DNA of 64,000 bases from Garcia nutans (lineage: Eukaryota; Streptophyta; Magnoliopsida; Malpighiales; Euphorbiaceae), in assembly GCA_947685225.1 (NCBI GenBank), contig CANTUV010000072.1:3658001-3722000 (forward strand), given 5' to 3'. The notes under the pieces are model-generated. The model was not told the origin of the DNA, ran no database searches, and saw only the letters and a program-made list of their open reading frames with translations. Every line of letters starts with the position of its first letter. Positions within the stretch are counted from its first letter, which is position 1. The position numbers were made by a program, and so were the translations under genes. Shown in pieces: positions 43,845-55,682 of this stretch.

Positions 43845-44960
43845 CTATCTTTCGGGACAATCTCTCATAAAATGATCAGGAGATCCACATCTGAAACATA
43901 CCCCTGCTACACCAGTCTTCCAACAAGTACCACCATGTGGCCTACCACAATGAATGCATATGGGTAAGGTGGATCTCTGAGTCACTGGGGTTGGAGCACT
44001 CGCCACTGAAGCTGCAGGTCCAGATCTCCGCCTCTGAAACTGTACTGACCTACCAGCTGGCCTCTGACTCCTACTAACCTGAGGAACAAAACTTCCTTTA
44101 CCTCTTTTCACAGACGAAGACCTTGCCTCAAACTGGGGCCTTCTAACCCTGATCTCTTCCTCTGAAGCAGCTGCAATAGCCTGGGCTCTCTCCACACTCC
44201 TAGCCGCTGCCACAAGCTGGGAAAAATCATGATATCTAGATCCAGCCACATGACACATGACAGAGGGCCTCAATCCCTCCTCAAATCTTCTGCATCTATC
44301 TATCTCATCCGATATGATACCCCCAGCATACTGACTCAACCGAATAAATTCAACCTCATATTCAATTACTGACCGGTTGTCTTGCTTTAAACTCAAAAAC
44401 TCCATCTTCTTCATGTCCTTATACTCCCTCGGAGTATACTTCAATTCAAACTCTCTCAGAAAATCAGCATAGGACAATGTTGGTGGATCATCCATAGAAT
44501 GGGGCACTGTCTTCCACCAATTATATGCATCCTTTTGCAACAATGATCTTGCATAATCAAACTTTTCCTCTGGAGTGGCTTGCAACTGAACAAATATTCT
44601 CTGCAACTTGTCTAGCCACTGCTCTGCTACAGCTGGATCAATGGTACATATAAAATCTTCAGCTCCATACTTCCTTAGCTTATCATACTGTCTCACTGAT
44701 ACCAAAGGTTGTGGGGGTGGTAGCGGTGGTTGCACTGGTGCTTGTCTCAAAGCCTCTATCACATGCCTAAGCCAAACTGGTGGAACCTCCTCACCAGCTG
44801 GTCTCCCCGATACAGAAGCAGGTATCTCTCCAGCACTATCCACTCTAGCTCCCTCTCTAATCTCATCAGGAGCTATACTCTCAGCACTACCCTCAACTGA
44901 ATGACGTGAGTGAGAGTCCATCACAATCTGTATCTGCAAACACAGCAGAATACCTCTCAT
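43845..44960 (-). pseudogene. gag: Tekay-like gag
   Basis: Gag of 371 codons from 44960; the internal ATG at 44921 (MDSHSRHSVEG) is the likelier start, because the preceding 13 codons look like leader. Residues about 105-240 are the retrotransposon-gag capsid core (AEQWLDKLQRIF, YNWWKTV, FLREFELKY, FEEGLRPSV). The C-terminus has a CCHC zinc knuckle, CFRCGSPDHFMRDC, preceded by a second Cys/His cluster (CIHCGRPHGGTC). The TAG directly after CPER sits where a glutamine codon (CAG) would give one continuous gag-pol frame, as usual in this clade; it is taken as a nonsense mutation. Confidence 0.88.
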
Positions 44961-45070
44961 TAAAGATCAGAGACTGCCAATGCCAAACATGTATATTATT
45001 CAAAAATCCACGTTTTAAAATCAAAACACTCTTTTTCTTATACTTTACCTAGGTTGAGAATCTCAAACCT

Positions 45071-45084
45071 AGGCTCTGATACCA
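45071..45084 (-). other. Primer binding site of the Tekay-like element (initiator tRNA-Met)
   Basis: Minus-strand TGGTATCAGAGCCT, complementary to the 3' end of plant initiator tRNA-Met, seven bases from the inner LTR edge (45092). Confidence 0.88.
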
Positions 45085-45091
45085 AAACAAT

Positions 45092-47716
45092 TGTAACACC
45101 CCCACATCCAATACATACACACTACATACACCACAATGTAGTATACATGCATCGAATATAGGAATGCTACGAATTTCTTAACATTCAAAAACATTTCCAA
45201 TGATACTATAATCTTTCTCATTATACATTATAGAAAATAAGTAATTAACTTATAATATAAAAACAAAATAGATATATATATATATATATTTACTTAATAC
45301 GCAGCGGAATTTAGAACTATTTACATATAGGAAAACATTTAAATATTTATATTTACAAATGTACATATATTCACATTATAAACAATACTTTACAAAATAT
45401 TAAAAGAGTTATACATGATTGGCAAATCTTCTCTGATCTTTAAGTCCCAAAATCAACTCTTCAATGTCTACTCTCACTCGGCCTCGATGAGCTCTCGGGT
45501 TCAACTCTATCAACTCTATCACCTGCGCGATCAACACTATCGCGCTAAGCCAAGGGCTTAGTAGTACAAAACATGCTAACATTATGCTTGAATGCTATGC
45601 AATGTCACACATTCCATTAATATCAACATCATAAGTGAAAAGCTAACATCAAACCTTTGCCTTTCACAAATCATAATCATATAAGCATATCACATCTCAA
45701 AGTCCTTTCATGAATTTCATAATTTAATTATTTTGCCATCAATGAATCACATATATACAAAGACAAGCATGGGCCCAAAACACACTAATATGCCATTCAA
45801 TTTTCAGAGTTAATGCTTTGGTTTTATCACATTTATCATTTTCACATATACCCAACTAGGCTTCAAGGATTAGGTTCAACCAAGCTTCAAGGGGAACAAA
45901 GCATGCTAAGTCTCAACCCAACTTGGCTTCAAGAACCAAACCCAACCTAGCTTCAAGGGTTGTAACATCTCAATTAGGCTTCAAGGACTAGACCCAACCA
46001 AGCTTCAAGGGGAGTAAAACATGTTAAACTTCAACCCAACTTGGCTTCAAGGATCAAGCCCAACCTAATTTCAAGAGATTGTTACTATCATTAGGCATGC
46101 CACCAACAACAAACTCTGAAAATGGAATAACACATTAGCCACACAAATCATTTATTATTTAATTATCATTTCCATTCTCAACTCTCATCATAGCCAATAA
46201 CAATGGCCTCATATCACATATAAGTTACCATAGCCAATCACAATGACATTATATTCCATCACATTATACATATAGCATTATTGATATAAACATAACAAAA
46301 CACATTACTCATCACATGAGTCACAATACCTGAATTATCACTTTGTTTCATATACATTACCATTATCATCATATTTATGATCAATCTCAACATCATATGC
46401 AACAATGCAGTAATACAAGATTTGTGCTTACATACAATCATATAGGTTTTGTACTTACCTCAAAAGCAAATCACACCACTCTTAACAATTCCTTGTTCAA
46501 GATCCTTCTACTTCTTAAATCAATGATCAATCACTATCTTCAAGACCTAAATCAAAAGTAATAGTATATACTTGCTTAGGGATACACAAGAGATAATCCA
46601 ATTAGGAATTAATTAGGGCAAACCCTAACCCTGACACGCTCACCCACACGGGCGTGTCCATGACCGTGCCCTAACTCCACAACACAGAAGCATTTACACG
46701 CTCAACAACATGGGCGTGTTCCTGGGCGTGTAAATTCTCAAATCTTACAGTAGCTATGACACGCTCAATAACACGGGCGTGTTACTGATCGTGTCAAACC
46801 TACTGCCTCCAACACAATTGACATGCCTAAAAACCCTGAACGTGCTCATGGGCATGTCCGACCACAACCTCAGAATCCGGCCAAAACAACCAAAAACTCA
46901 ACAACACACTTCTATTCCTTAACATCCACTTCAACCAATCTTCACAAAACATACCCAAAAACCTATCTCAAACTTGCAACAACACCAAAACAAACCAAAA
47001 CACATATATCAAACACAAAACACAAAATCATCTCAAAACCCTCACCATATATACAACATCATCTCTACCAACCACTTACTCTTTTCTTCAATCCATACTC
47101 AAAATCCATCATCAAATCAACCAAACACTTCTAAACATCTCACAAACAAACAACACACTCTTAAAATCATCTATCAAATCCAAATATCATTTCAAATAAA
47201 CAAAGATATCAAAAGAGAACTTACCAAAGTTATAAAACTTCTTGAATCAACAACTGGATCACTTGGATTTCCTTCAATTTGAGCTTAGCACATCAAATCC
47301 TCTCTTGCTCTCTCTTTCCCTTTGTTAGCCGACCAAACAATGCAAAGAAAAGAAGAAGAAGAAGATGATCCACGGCAAAGAGAAGGAAAGAAGAATGAGA
47401 AGCCCAAAGTCAAATTTCCCTTTTTCCTTAAAACTCTCTAATCCAAGTAATTAAAATATTAAACAATTCAAATAAACCTCCTCCATTCATTAATTCCTTA
47501 TTAATTAATTATAAATTCAAACACAAACAAATATCTTCTTCCACTATCTCCATTCTTTGACTTTCCATTGACCTAGGTATATGTTATATATATTCTAATA
47601 TACATCACATATACACTCTCTTTAAAGAACCTTTTCTCTTTAAATAAAACATATACATTCAATCCAATATACAACAACATAATCAAAACTTTTAGGGCAT
47701 GCATTGGGATATTACA
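45092..47716 (-). repeat. 5' LTR of the Tekay-like element (right copy)
   Basis: Direct repeat of 37606-40224. The six-base length difference is explained by a longer TA run (45273-45288). Twin hairpin at 45525-45561. The frames at 46259-46561, 46823-47134 and 46974-47282 repeat those of the other LTR and are not genes. Confidence 0.92.
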
Positions 47717-48124
47717 AATATAGCATAAAAGCTACTTTAGTTGGTTGAATGGATTAAAACCTAATTAATGGGAATTATCATGGATTGATTTCCATTTTCA
47801 AGGATATAACTATTGGTTGAAACGTCCGAGGGAATTATTCAAAAGCAAGGTACCCCATGTTGGTATTTTGGTTAACCATATACCTAGGAAAAGAGACTCG
47901 CCATTCGTGTGTGGATGTTATAAGGTTGGAAGGAACGTCCTAATTTGTTCTTATTTGTTAATTGTTTGTGCATACATGCATACATGCATACATTTGCATC
48001 TCATATCATTAATCCTCTCTGGCTCACAACCCTGGATTACGAAAGTTCAAAAGCTTACGACAATCTGACCTACGCCGGAGATGAAGTATCTAGCAATGAC
48101 TCAATCACTTGCTCACCTAAAGCA
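47717..48124 (+). other. 5' leader of copy 2, part 2
   Basis: Continues copy 2 after the Tekay-like insertion. The frame that later encodes gag is open upstream as far as about 47945 and reads LDYESSKAYDNLTYAGDEV before 48125, so gag may begin earlier than the ATG at 48125. No other feature. Confidence 0.55.
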
Positions 48125-49397
48125 ATGTAGCCTGAACAAATTCAAAGGATGGTGGATGAGGCCCTCAATGCCAAGATGGAAGAAATAAAAGAGGCCCTAG
48201 CTGAGATCATGAGGAACCAATTGACTGCAATCTTAGAGAATCATGCCGAGGCTTCTGCTAGCACTAAGAAGCCAAAGGACAAAGGGAAGACTAAAGTTAG
48301 TGAAGTAGCTTTTGATGATGATAAGGTGATCATTGATGATGATGATTGGGCTCAATACTACCAAGATCTTCAAGATAAAAAAGAGCCAAAGGTTGTTGAG
48401 AAGGCAGATATTGAAAAGACTGAGACATTTGATATTGAAAAGATGATTGCTGATTTAGAAAAGAAATTTGAGAAAAAGCTGAAAACTGAAGAAATGTCCG
48501 AAGTTGACAAATTATTTGAGCTAGATGAAGAAGTCCCATACAAATTCAAGACGCCTTCCTTTGCTAAGTACAATGGCACCGGAAATCCTCATCTCCATAT
48601 GAAGTAGTATATCACTGCCATGCAGTCTGCTCGAGCCACTAAGGCTCAAACCCTAAGGTACTTTATGCTCTCATTGGACCCTGTTGTCCAAAATTGGTTC
48701 AATACCTTAGATGATGGAACACAAAAGAGTTGGGATCTACTTTACAAAGCCTTCATCTAACAATATGGATATAATGTTGAGTTGGAAGTTACCTTGATGG
48801 AAGTGGAGTCCATTAGGCAAAGACCGAATGAGAATTTTGTAAATTATGTCAAGAGATGGAGAAATAAGGCTGGTTTGCACGAGAAAAGGCCCGATGAATC
48901 TGATCAAATAAGGATGATCGTGAGAGGTGTCCTGCCCAATCTCCGCGAAAGGATGTCTCACACCCTTATAAGGGACTTCAAAGATCTTCTCCAAGCTGGT
49001 CTACAAATTGAAGAATGGGAAAGAGAGAAGAATCGCTTTTCAATGAAAAAGAATGAGAAAGGAAACTACCAGTCGGGCAATCAAAGCACACAAAAAGAAG
49101 TTGATGTTAATGTAACTGGTCAAGCAAATAGAAGGCAGTTTTCAGATCTGGGGAAGCCTTTGTCTTGGGTCTTCGATAAGCTACAAAAGAAAGGGTTGTT
49201 ACAACCATTGGCTCCTCGACCTTTACCTAGTCCATTACCCCTAAAATTTGATACTAAGGCTTTTTGTCAATTTCATCAGACTCAAGGACATGAGACTGAT
49301 AGGTGTACCCGATTAAGGCATGAGATCCAAGATTTGATTGACAGTGGTAAGCTACCCGAGCCGGATAAGCCCAACACCAAAGACAATCCATTACCAT
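48125..49397 (+). pseudogene. gag: gag of copy 2, first part (three stops, then cut by an insertion)
   Basis: One frame runs from ATG 48125 to the insertion point at 49397 with stops at 48128 (TAG), 48605 (TAG) and 48758 (TAA). The N-terminal part is acidic and lysine-rich with a coiled-coil look (NAKMEEIKEALAEIM, IADLEKKFEKKLKTEE). The middle is the retrotransposon-gag core (LSLDPVVQNWFNTL, MEVESIRQRPNENF). The C-terminal part has the zinc-finger-like FCQFHQTQGHETDRC followed by LRHEIQDLIDSGKLP, as in Ogre/Tat Gags. Copy 1 has CAA where 48758 reads TAA, so that stop is a C-to-T change; the other two fit CAG. The frame continues at 58856 after the inserted element. Confidence 0.85.
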
Positions 49398-52300
49398 TGT
49401 AACACCCCGATACTCCATATAAGTACTATACATATACCTGGTATACGTACAGTAAATATATAAAGTATAAAGATGTCACATTTCGTTACAATTTACAAAA
49501 CCTTTAACATATCTCAAACCACAATACATTAATTTAAAGAACATTTACAAAATCGATATACTTTTAATGATCTTATAAATATACAATAATCTTATCTTTC
49601 TCGAAACATCATTTATACACATGATTACATTCTTGATAAAAGTACATCATAATTAAATTATACATGTATGCATCACCCTCTAGTTGGTCTCGACAAACTC
49701 TTACTCTTCTCGTGGCATAACGCAAGACTTTATATCTTTCATCTGGTCACCTGCGCGATCAAACAACCGCGCTAAGCCCGAGAGCTTAGTAATACAAATA
49801 TATAATATACACATACATTATAAAAATATTAGCATATAATGATATATCAATTCCATGTAACTTTAGCTTATCATATCTTTTCTTTTAGATTGTACCTTTC
49901 ATATATCTCAACTAAATCATATTTCAATACCCACATTCCACAACATACTTCATAACATTATTTTATTCACCATTTACCAATCATGAATAACATTTCCAAC
50001 AAGGCAATCATTAACACCAACCACAATCCATCACCAATACTCACAATCAACATATCAATACATACACATTACATATCATACCTCATAACATTGTTTAATT
50101 CACAATTCACCAATCATAAGTCACATTGTCAACAAAATCAATCATAGATCTCATTATTCATCTAATTCAACATTTGTATATCACATAGACATCAAAGACA
50201 GACTCGGGCCCAACAGACACTAATATGCAATTCAATTTTCAGAGTTAATGTTTTGGTTTGTTATCACATTTATCAATATCATATACCCAACTAGGCTTCA
50301 AGGATCAAGTTCAACCAAGCTTCAAGGGGAGCAAAGCATGCTAAGCTTCTACCCAACTTGGCTTCAAGAACTAATCCAACCTAGCTTTAAGGGTGGTAAC
50401 ATCTCAATTAGGCTTCAAGGATCCAATCCAACCTAACTTCAAGAGATTGTTACACTTATTAGGCATGCCACCAACAACAAACTCTGAAAATGGAATAACA
50501 CATTAGCCACACAATTCATTTAAATTTCATTCTCAATTCTCATTATCATTTAGGCAAACATGCCTCATTTATCTCCATTGAATCACATTAGCCAATAACA
50601 ATGGCTTCACATTTTATTTCACAATATAACACTTCATTATTCAAGTGTATAGTTATCTCATCCATGATCACATTATATCTCATATAGCATCATTCATCAT
50701 AGCCAAACACAATGGCATTGTCTCATATCATGTCTTATTTGAATTATCATTTCATCTTTTACATACATAATCATTTACCTCATCATATCCTTTACATGTC
50801 ATATTCCACCATTGATATATATATATATATACAACATCAATTACATTAACTAGGTAAACATATCATTCACATCATTATAAATTGCATTGTACATACCTTT
50901 TTGGATGATCCTCATCTCTTTCACTCTCAAGAGTTATTCCCACCAAGCTATCCATAATCAATAACTTCATCCTCTTTTTCACATTTTACATATAGCCTCA
51001 TTGATATATATATACAACATCAATTACATTAACTAGGCAAACATATCATTCAAAGTGCATAACATAACATTGCTAAATCTCAACAATGCAATTTGGGCAA
51101 AACACAATTGATATGATTCATAGCTTTATGATCTTCCACATTCCTTTGATTAGATCATTCTTGTGTTTAAAACATATTTATAATGTTCATGTTTAAGTTT
51201 AGAAACAATGGAACCTTTGAAGAATCAAAACAATGTAAAAAGAAACAAAGTATAAAGCAATATGTAATTCATTTGTAGGACACGCCCAACCCATTTGATG
51301 GACACGCCCAGCCACTTGATGGAACACGCCCGTGTCACTAACAACAAAAGAGGCAGTAGCCAATTCAACAATTGACACGCCCAGCACCTTTGATGGACAC
51401 GCCCGTGTCACTAACAACAAAAGAGGCAGTAGCCAATTCAAACAATTGACACGCCCAACTCAATTGATGAACACGCCTGTGTCTCTTCAATGCCTATGGC
51501 CGTGTCACCCATCACCAAAACCAATTCTCTTCTAATTGCACTCAAACACAATATTCATCATATAACATGCTTCAAATGAATATAATCAATGTTTTAAACA
51601 CATATTCATCACAAGAATTACTTCACAACACATTAATATAACAATTAAACACATCTCAACTCAAAACCCTAAAATCAACATCTCCACCATTTCCAACAAC
51701 AACCTCTAATTAAACTCATAACTTAAAATCAATTTAACACTTGAACACACAACACAACACATCTCAAATTCACCAAATCACAAAATCATCAAACCTTACT
51801 TCACTTCCAACACAACTTCCAATTAAGTAAAGAAAACAAGAGAATACTTACCATCTTTCCAACAAAACCAACACCAATCCAATCCTTTAGCTTGTAATCA
51901 ATTTCAATACTTGTAAACACATATATAACACACTAAATCATGAAATCAATCCATCACAACCTATCTCAAACATTAACAAAGGAAAACAAGTAAGTACTTA
52001 CCTCAATTGATGAATTCCACCAAATCTCCACCTAATCCTTTGATTCTTCCTTCAATTCTCTTAAAACCCTAAGGTTTAGGAGAAGATCAACTCATCTCTC
52101 TACCTCTCTCTCTCTCTCTCGTGCAAGAACCAAAAGGAGAAGAAGAAGAAGAAGAAGAAGAGAATATCTTTATTTCTTTTCCCTCTTCCACGATAGCCAC
52201 ATATATGTATATAATAATAATAATAATAATATAATTACTAATTACCAAAAATCCTCCACCAAGCATTTCATTTCAAGCAATTACTCATATACCCCTTATC

Positions 52301-52566
52301 ACTTAACTTAGCTTTTGTCTCTTATGAACCCAATTAAGTAATTCCACATGCCATATAAAAATATCTCCTCTTGCATTGACTCTTTCTCTTTGACCATTTT
52401 ATATGCTATATATATCACCATATACACAACATATAAACTTGTCTCTAAACCCTAAATTTCCCCAAAACACATATACATATATTTTCTTTTCTCAATTTAA
52501 ACCAACAACAATAACAACAACAACAACAACATACAAAACTTCTGGGGCATGTATAGGGATATTACA
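49398..52566 (-). repeat. 3' LTR of the second non-coding element (left copy)
   Basis: It begins TGTAACACCCCG and ends GGGATATTACA. It holds the twin hairpin (49753-49789), CTTCAAGG repeats (50290-50445), CCAAT repeats, TA runs (50818-50829), an ACACGCCC dyad cassette (51279-51508), and GA and AAG microsatellites (52105-52160). The frames at 50248-50436, 51199-51441 and 51332-51535 come from these repeats. Confidence 0.92.
51279..51508. repeat. ACACGCCC dyad cassette
   Basis: GACACGCCC and CGTGTC words recur at intervals of about 30-80 bases. GACACG-CC-CGTGTC at 51396-51409 is a compact inverted repeat. The second LTR has the same at 57566-57795, with small differences. Confidence 0.85.
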
Positions 52567-55500
52567 ATTCTCTCCCCCTTAAATAATTTCGTCCTCGAAA
52601 TTATCAGTACCGTAACGATTCATTCTTAACAAAATACTATCTCAACTTTCATATGAAGTTAATTATATGCTCAAGTCATAGTGTCATCAAATCATATAAT
52701 TTTAACTCTTCCCTTTCAAATCAACCGCCTTCTTTAAATTTCATAACTCATCATTCTATATGATTAGATATCTTATTACTTTCTTGATCAAACATTCAAA
52801 AGAACTCATTACATCTTTTATCAATGTCTTTACACAAGAATTAGATCATTATATAATACACTTATACTTCATCCAATCTTTATATTCAATATATTCTATT
52901 CCTTCACTTCTTTGTAATTACTCTTTTAACTTTAACCTTAAAAATCATTGGTTTATATCTTAGCATTAATTATCCCGTCATTACAATCACCGTCTAAATA
53001 GACATTTATCAAACCTCAATGGATAACAAAATCTTTATTTTTCACAAATGGAGTTATTTCTTTAGCACGCTTTTTATTTAAATTACATCTTAATACATTA
53101 CCTTTCAACTTATTTCATAAATAATCAATCTTTTCCCTTTTTATCATGATTTATAACTATTATAACTCCATTTATTCACGTTCACTCACACTTTGAAATT
53201 TACATCATATACATTATCATGCAAACAATTATACTCTTAACACAACTATACATGTCAAATTTCAATAATGATTCATAATCTTAGCCAATTCAGATCCATT
53301 GATCTATTTATCACAATATATCCACGTTCCAATCTTGCTCAATTCCAACCAACAATTTATTTATTCAAACTTATCATAAAATTTCACAATATTCATATAT
53401 GTATTTATATAACTTAATTCCATTAGGGTAAACTTACATTCAATTCCTGATCTCTTCCGATCTATATTCAATCAAATAATCATGATAACCAATCACTTCA
53501 AATTATCTTAATATAATTTCCAACCAATTCTCATAAAAATTTTATACCATATTTACTATATATAGCTCATTCACTTAAACCTCAAATTTATTCATTTATT
53601 CATCACATATCATAAACATGTTTAGTATAACTTTCAATCACATTTGTATTTTCTCCCTTTTTAACATCTCCTCACATTTCATTTCCTTGTTATACTTATT
53701 TTGATTACCTCATTGCCATAATATTCATAACGCGAGACATTTCCATAATTTCCTTTTCTCTCTTAACTATCATAAATATAACCAAATGCTTAACATCAAA
53801 TTGATAAGATACAACTTTATCCATCATAACGTTTAACTATACTTTTCATCATAATTTCAATCTCATCAAATCTGTATTACAATCATTATATCTAAGACCC
53901 AAATCCATGGATAACAAATTAATCAATCAAATATACCGAACAAAACACATGGCTTAAGAGGTTAATATTCAAGCCTGGAACTCTCAAATCAATTCTGTTC
54001 TTTCATAATTTTATTCTCAATTTTTACAAATACAAGACTAAGGTGTATCTCAAGAATTACATATTTCTTCTTTACATTATTGCTATAACAAAAGTTAATA
54101 CATTCCAACTCCATTTCAAACCACTTTGCACTCGATTATAATGTCTATCTCAACTTAATTCACGTTTCAACAATATTACTATACACATATTTAACCATAT
54201 GTAATTTCTATAAAATTTCTTTTCGTCACTTCATTTCGAATCCATTTACAATCTCTTATAATATATAATTACATGGAATTTCCATATGTGAGCACTTTAG
54301 AACTCTAAATATCATATGATCATCAAATTCAATGCTCACTATAACAATTTTCACTGTCCAATATTATTCAAGTCCATTCTATACTCACTTCCATCTCATA
54401 ATCCATTCCGCTTTACACAGTTCAAAACCTAATATCTCTTAGGTCCACTAATACATATTGCATCATTTCCATATCACTTATTCCATAATTATACCGCATA
54501 CATATACATAGGTCACCTTCATAATGTGATTCACACATTTGTTTATATATCATAATTTCATTCATATTGAAAATCAATTCACATATCATATACATGTATA
54601 CCCTTACTTAGATATTCTTATTTTATGTTTCTTTTTCACACATTCAATACAAATTTAATGTTTATCACTTTCCACTAAGACTTTAACTTTCCAATTTACT
54701 ACTTTGCTTAAACTTCAATTTGCCAAACTCATCTTTTCTTAATATCACTTTAGAAACATCTTATGTATATATATCACAAAGCAAAGTCAAAACATATAAT
54801 TTCTCCAATTATTAAGCTCATTTCAGAAATCTCAAATATCACATATTACCATCATTACTATGAGCTTTCACAATATCCAAGCATCTCACATTTCTAACGT
54901 TGCATTCACAATGTTTACATTAAAATAACAATATCAACTTATTCTTACTTAACCAATCTCATCTCTTTTCCTTTAAACAAAACCTTAACTTTATATATGT
55001 ACATACTTCAAACTTTAGATAGTCACACTTTGTCTATAATAACCAACTCATTCAATATCCCACCATTCTTTCCTCATTTTGTAACATATCTTTCAATAAT
55101 AACAATCCAGCAATATTTCCTTTGTCTATTAACCCCAACATAAACCTTATTATAAAGAGGTTCAAAGTGTAGAAGAAAGAGTACATACTCTTATCTTAAT
55201 TTGTTTTCAACTCATTTTCAACTTTATTCTCTTTATGTTTGAATTCATATTATGTCCCACATCATATTACTCATAAACATCAACATTACACTCCATATTA
55301 CACACAACATGACATTTCCATATGCATCATCAATATACATATATCACATTACATTTCACAATTAGTTTATCATAATCAATTAGGCACTATGCCTCAATTA
55401 TAATTCATTTCCAACATTATTGCCAACAATCATGGTTTCTCATCACATCAAAATGGTATACACATATATCATTAATTATGTTAAACATCTCATATAACAC

Positions 55501-55682
55501 AAATATTTTACAATTCTTATAATGCCACATCCGAGACCAACCTAGGTGTCAATGCATATGCATGTATTACCAATTGCATTTCAAAACTCTTCTTTTTGGT
55601 TCATTTTATGCGTTTCAAAACTTTTTCTTTTAATTTCACTTAGGCCGAGAATCTCGAACCTAAGCTCTGATACCAAAATAAT
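52567..55682 (-). other. Non-coding internal region of the second element
   Basis: The polypurine tract (minus-strand AAGGGGGAGAGA) is at 52569-52580 and the primer site (minus-strand TGGTATCAGAGC) at 55664-55675. Between them the sequence is AT-rich with no ORF above about 70 codons. Both ends align with the internal ends of 21726-25145, including the block around 55520-55600 (TAATGCCACATCCGAGACC). Confidence 0.85.

Larger units (their letters stand above)
37606..47716 (-). mobile_element. Tekay/Del-like chromovirus, about 10.1 kb, minus strand
   Basis: LTRs of 2619 and 2625 bases flank a gag-pol region on the minus strand. AATAT flanks both ends (37601-37605 and 47717-47721). The primer site (45071-45084) matches initiator tRNA-Met, the polypurine tract is at 40227-40238, and pol ends in a chromodomain-like tail, all typical of the Tekay clade. 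I saw about ten LTR differences, so it is young. One stop and one frameshift are the only coding lesions noticed. Confidence 0.92.

Noticed and set aside
43845..43847. Readthrough stop between Tekay gag and protease
   Set aside because: Chromoviruses of this clade normally have a single gag-pol frame and a second lesion lies nearby, so nonsense mutation or base error is more likely than programmed readthrough.
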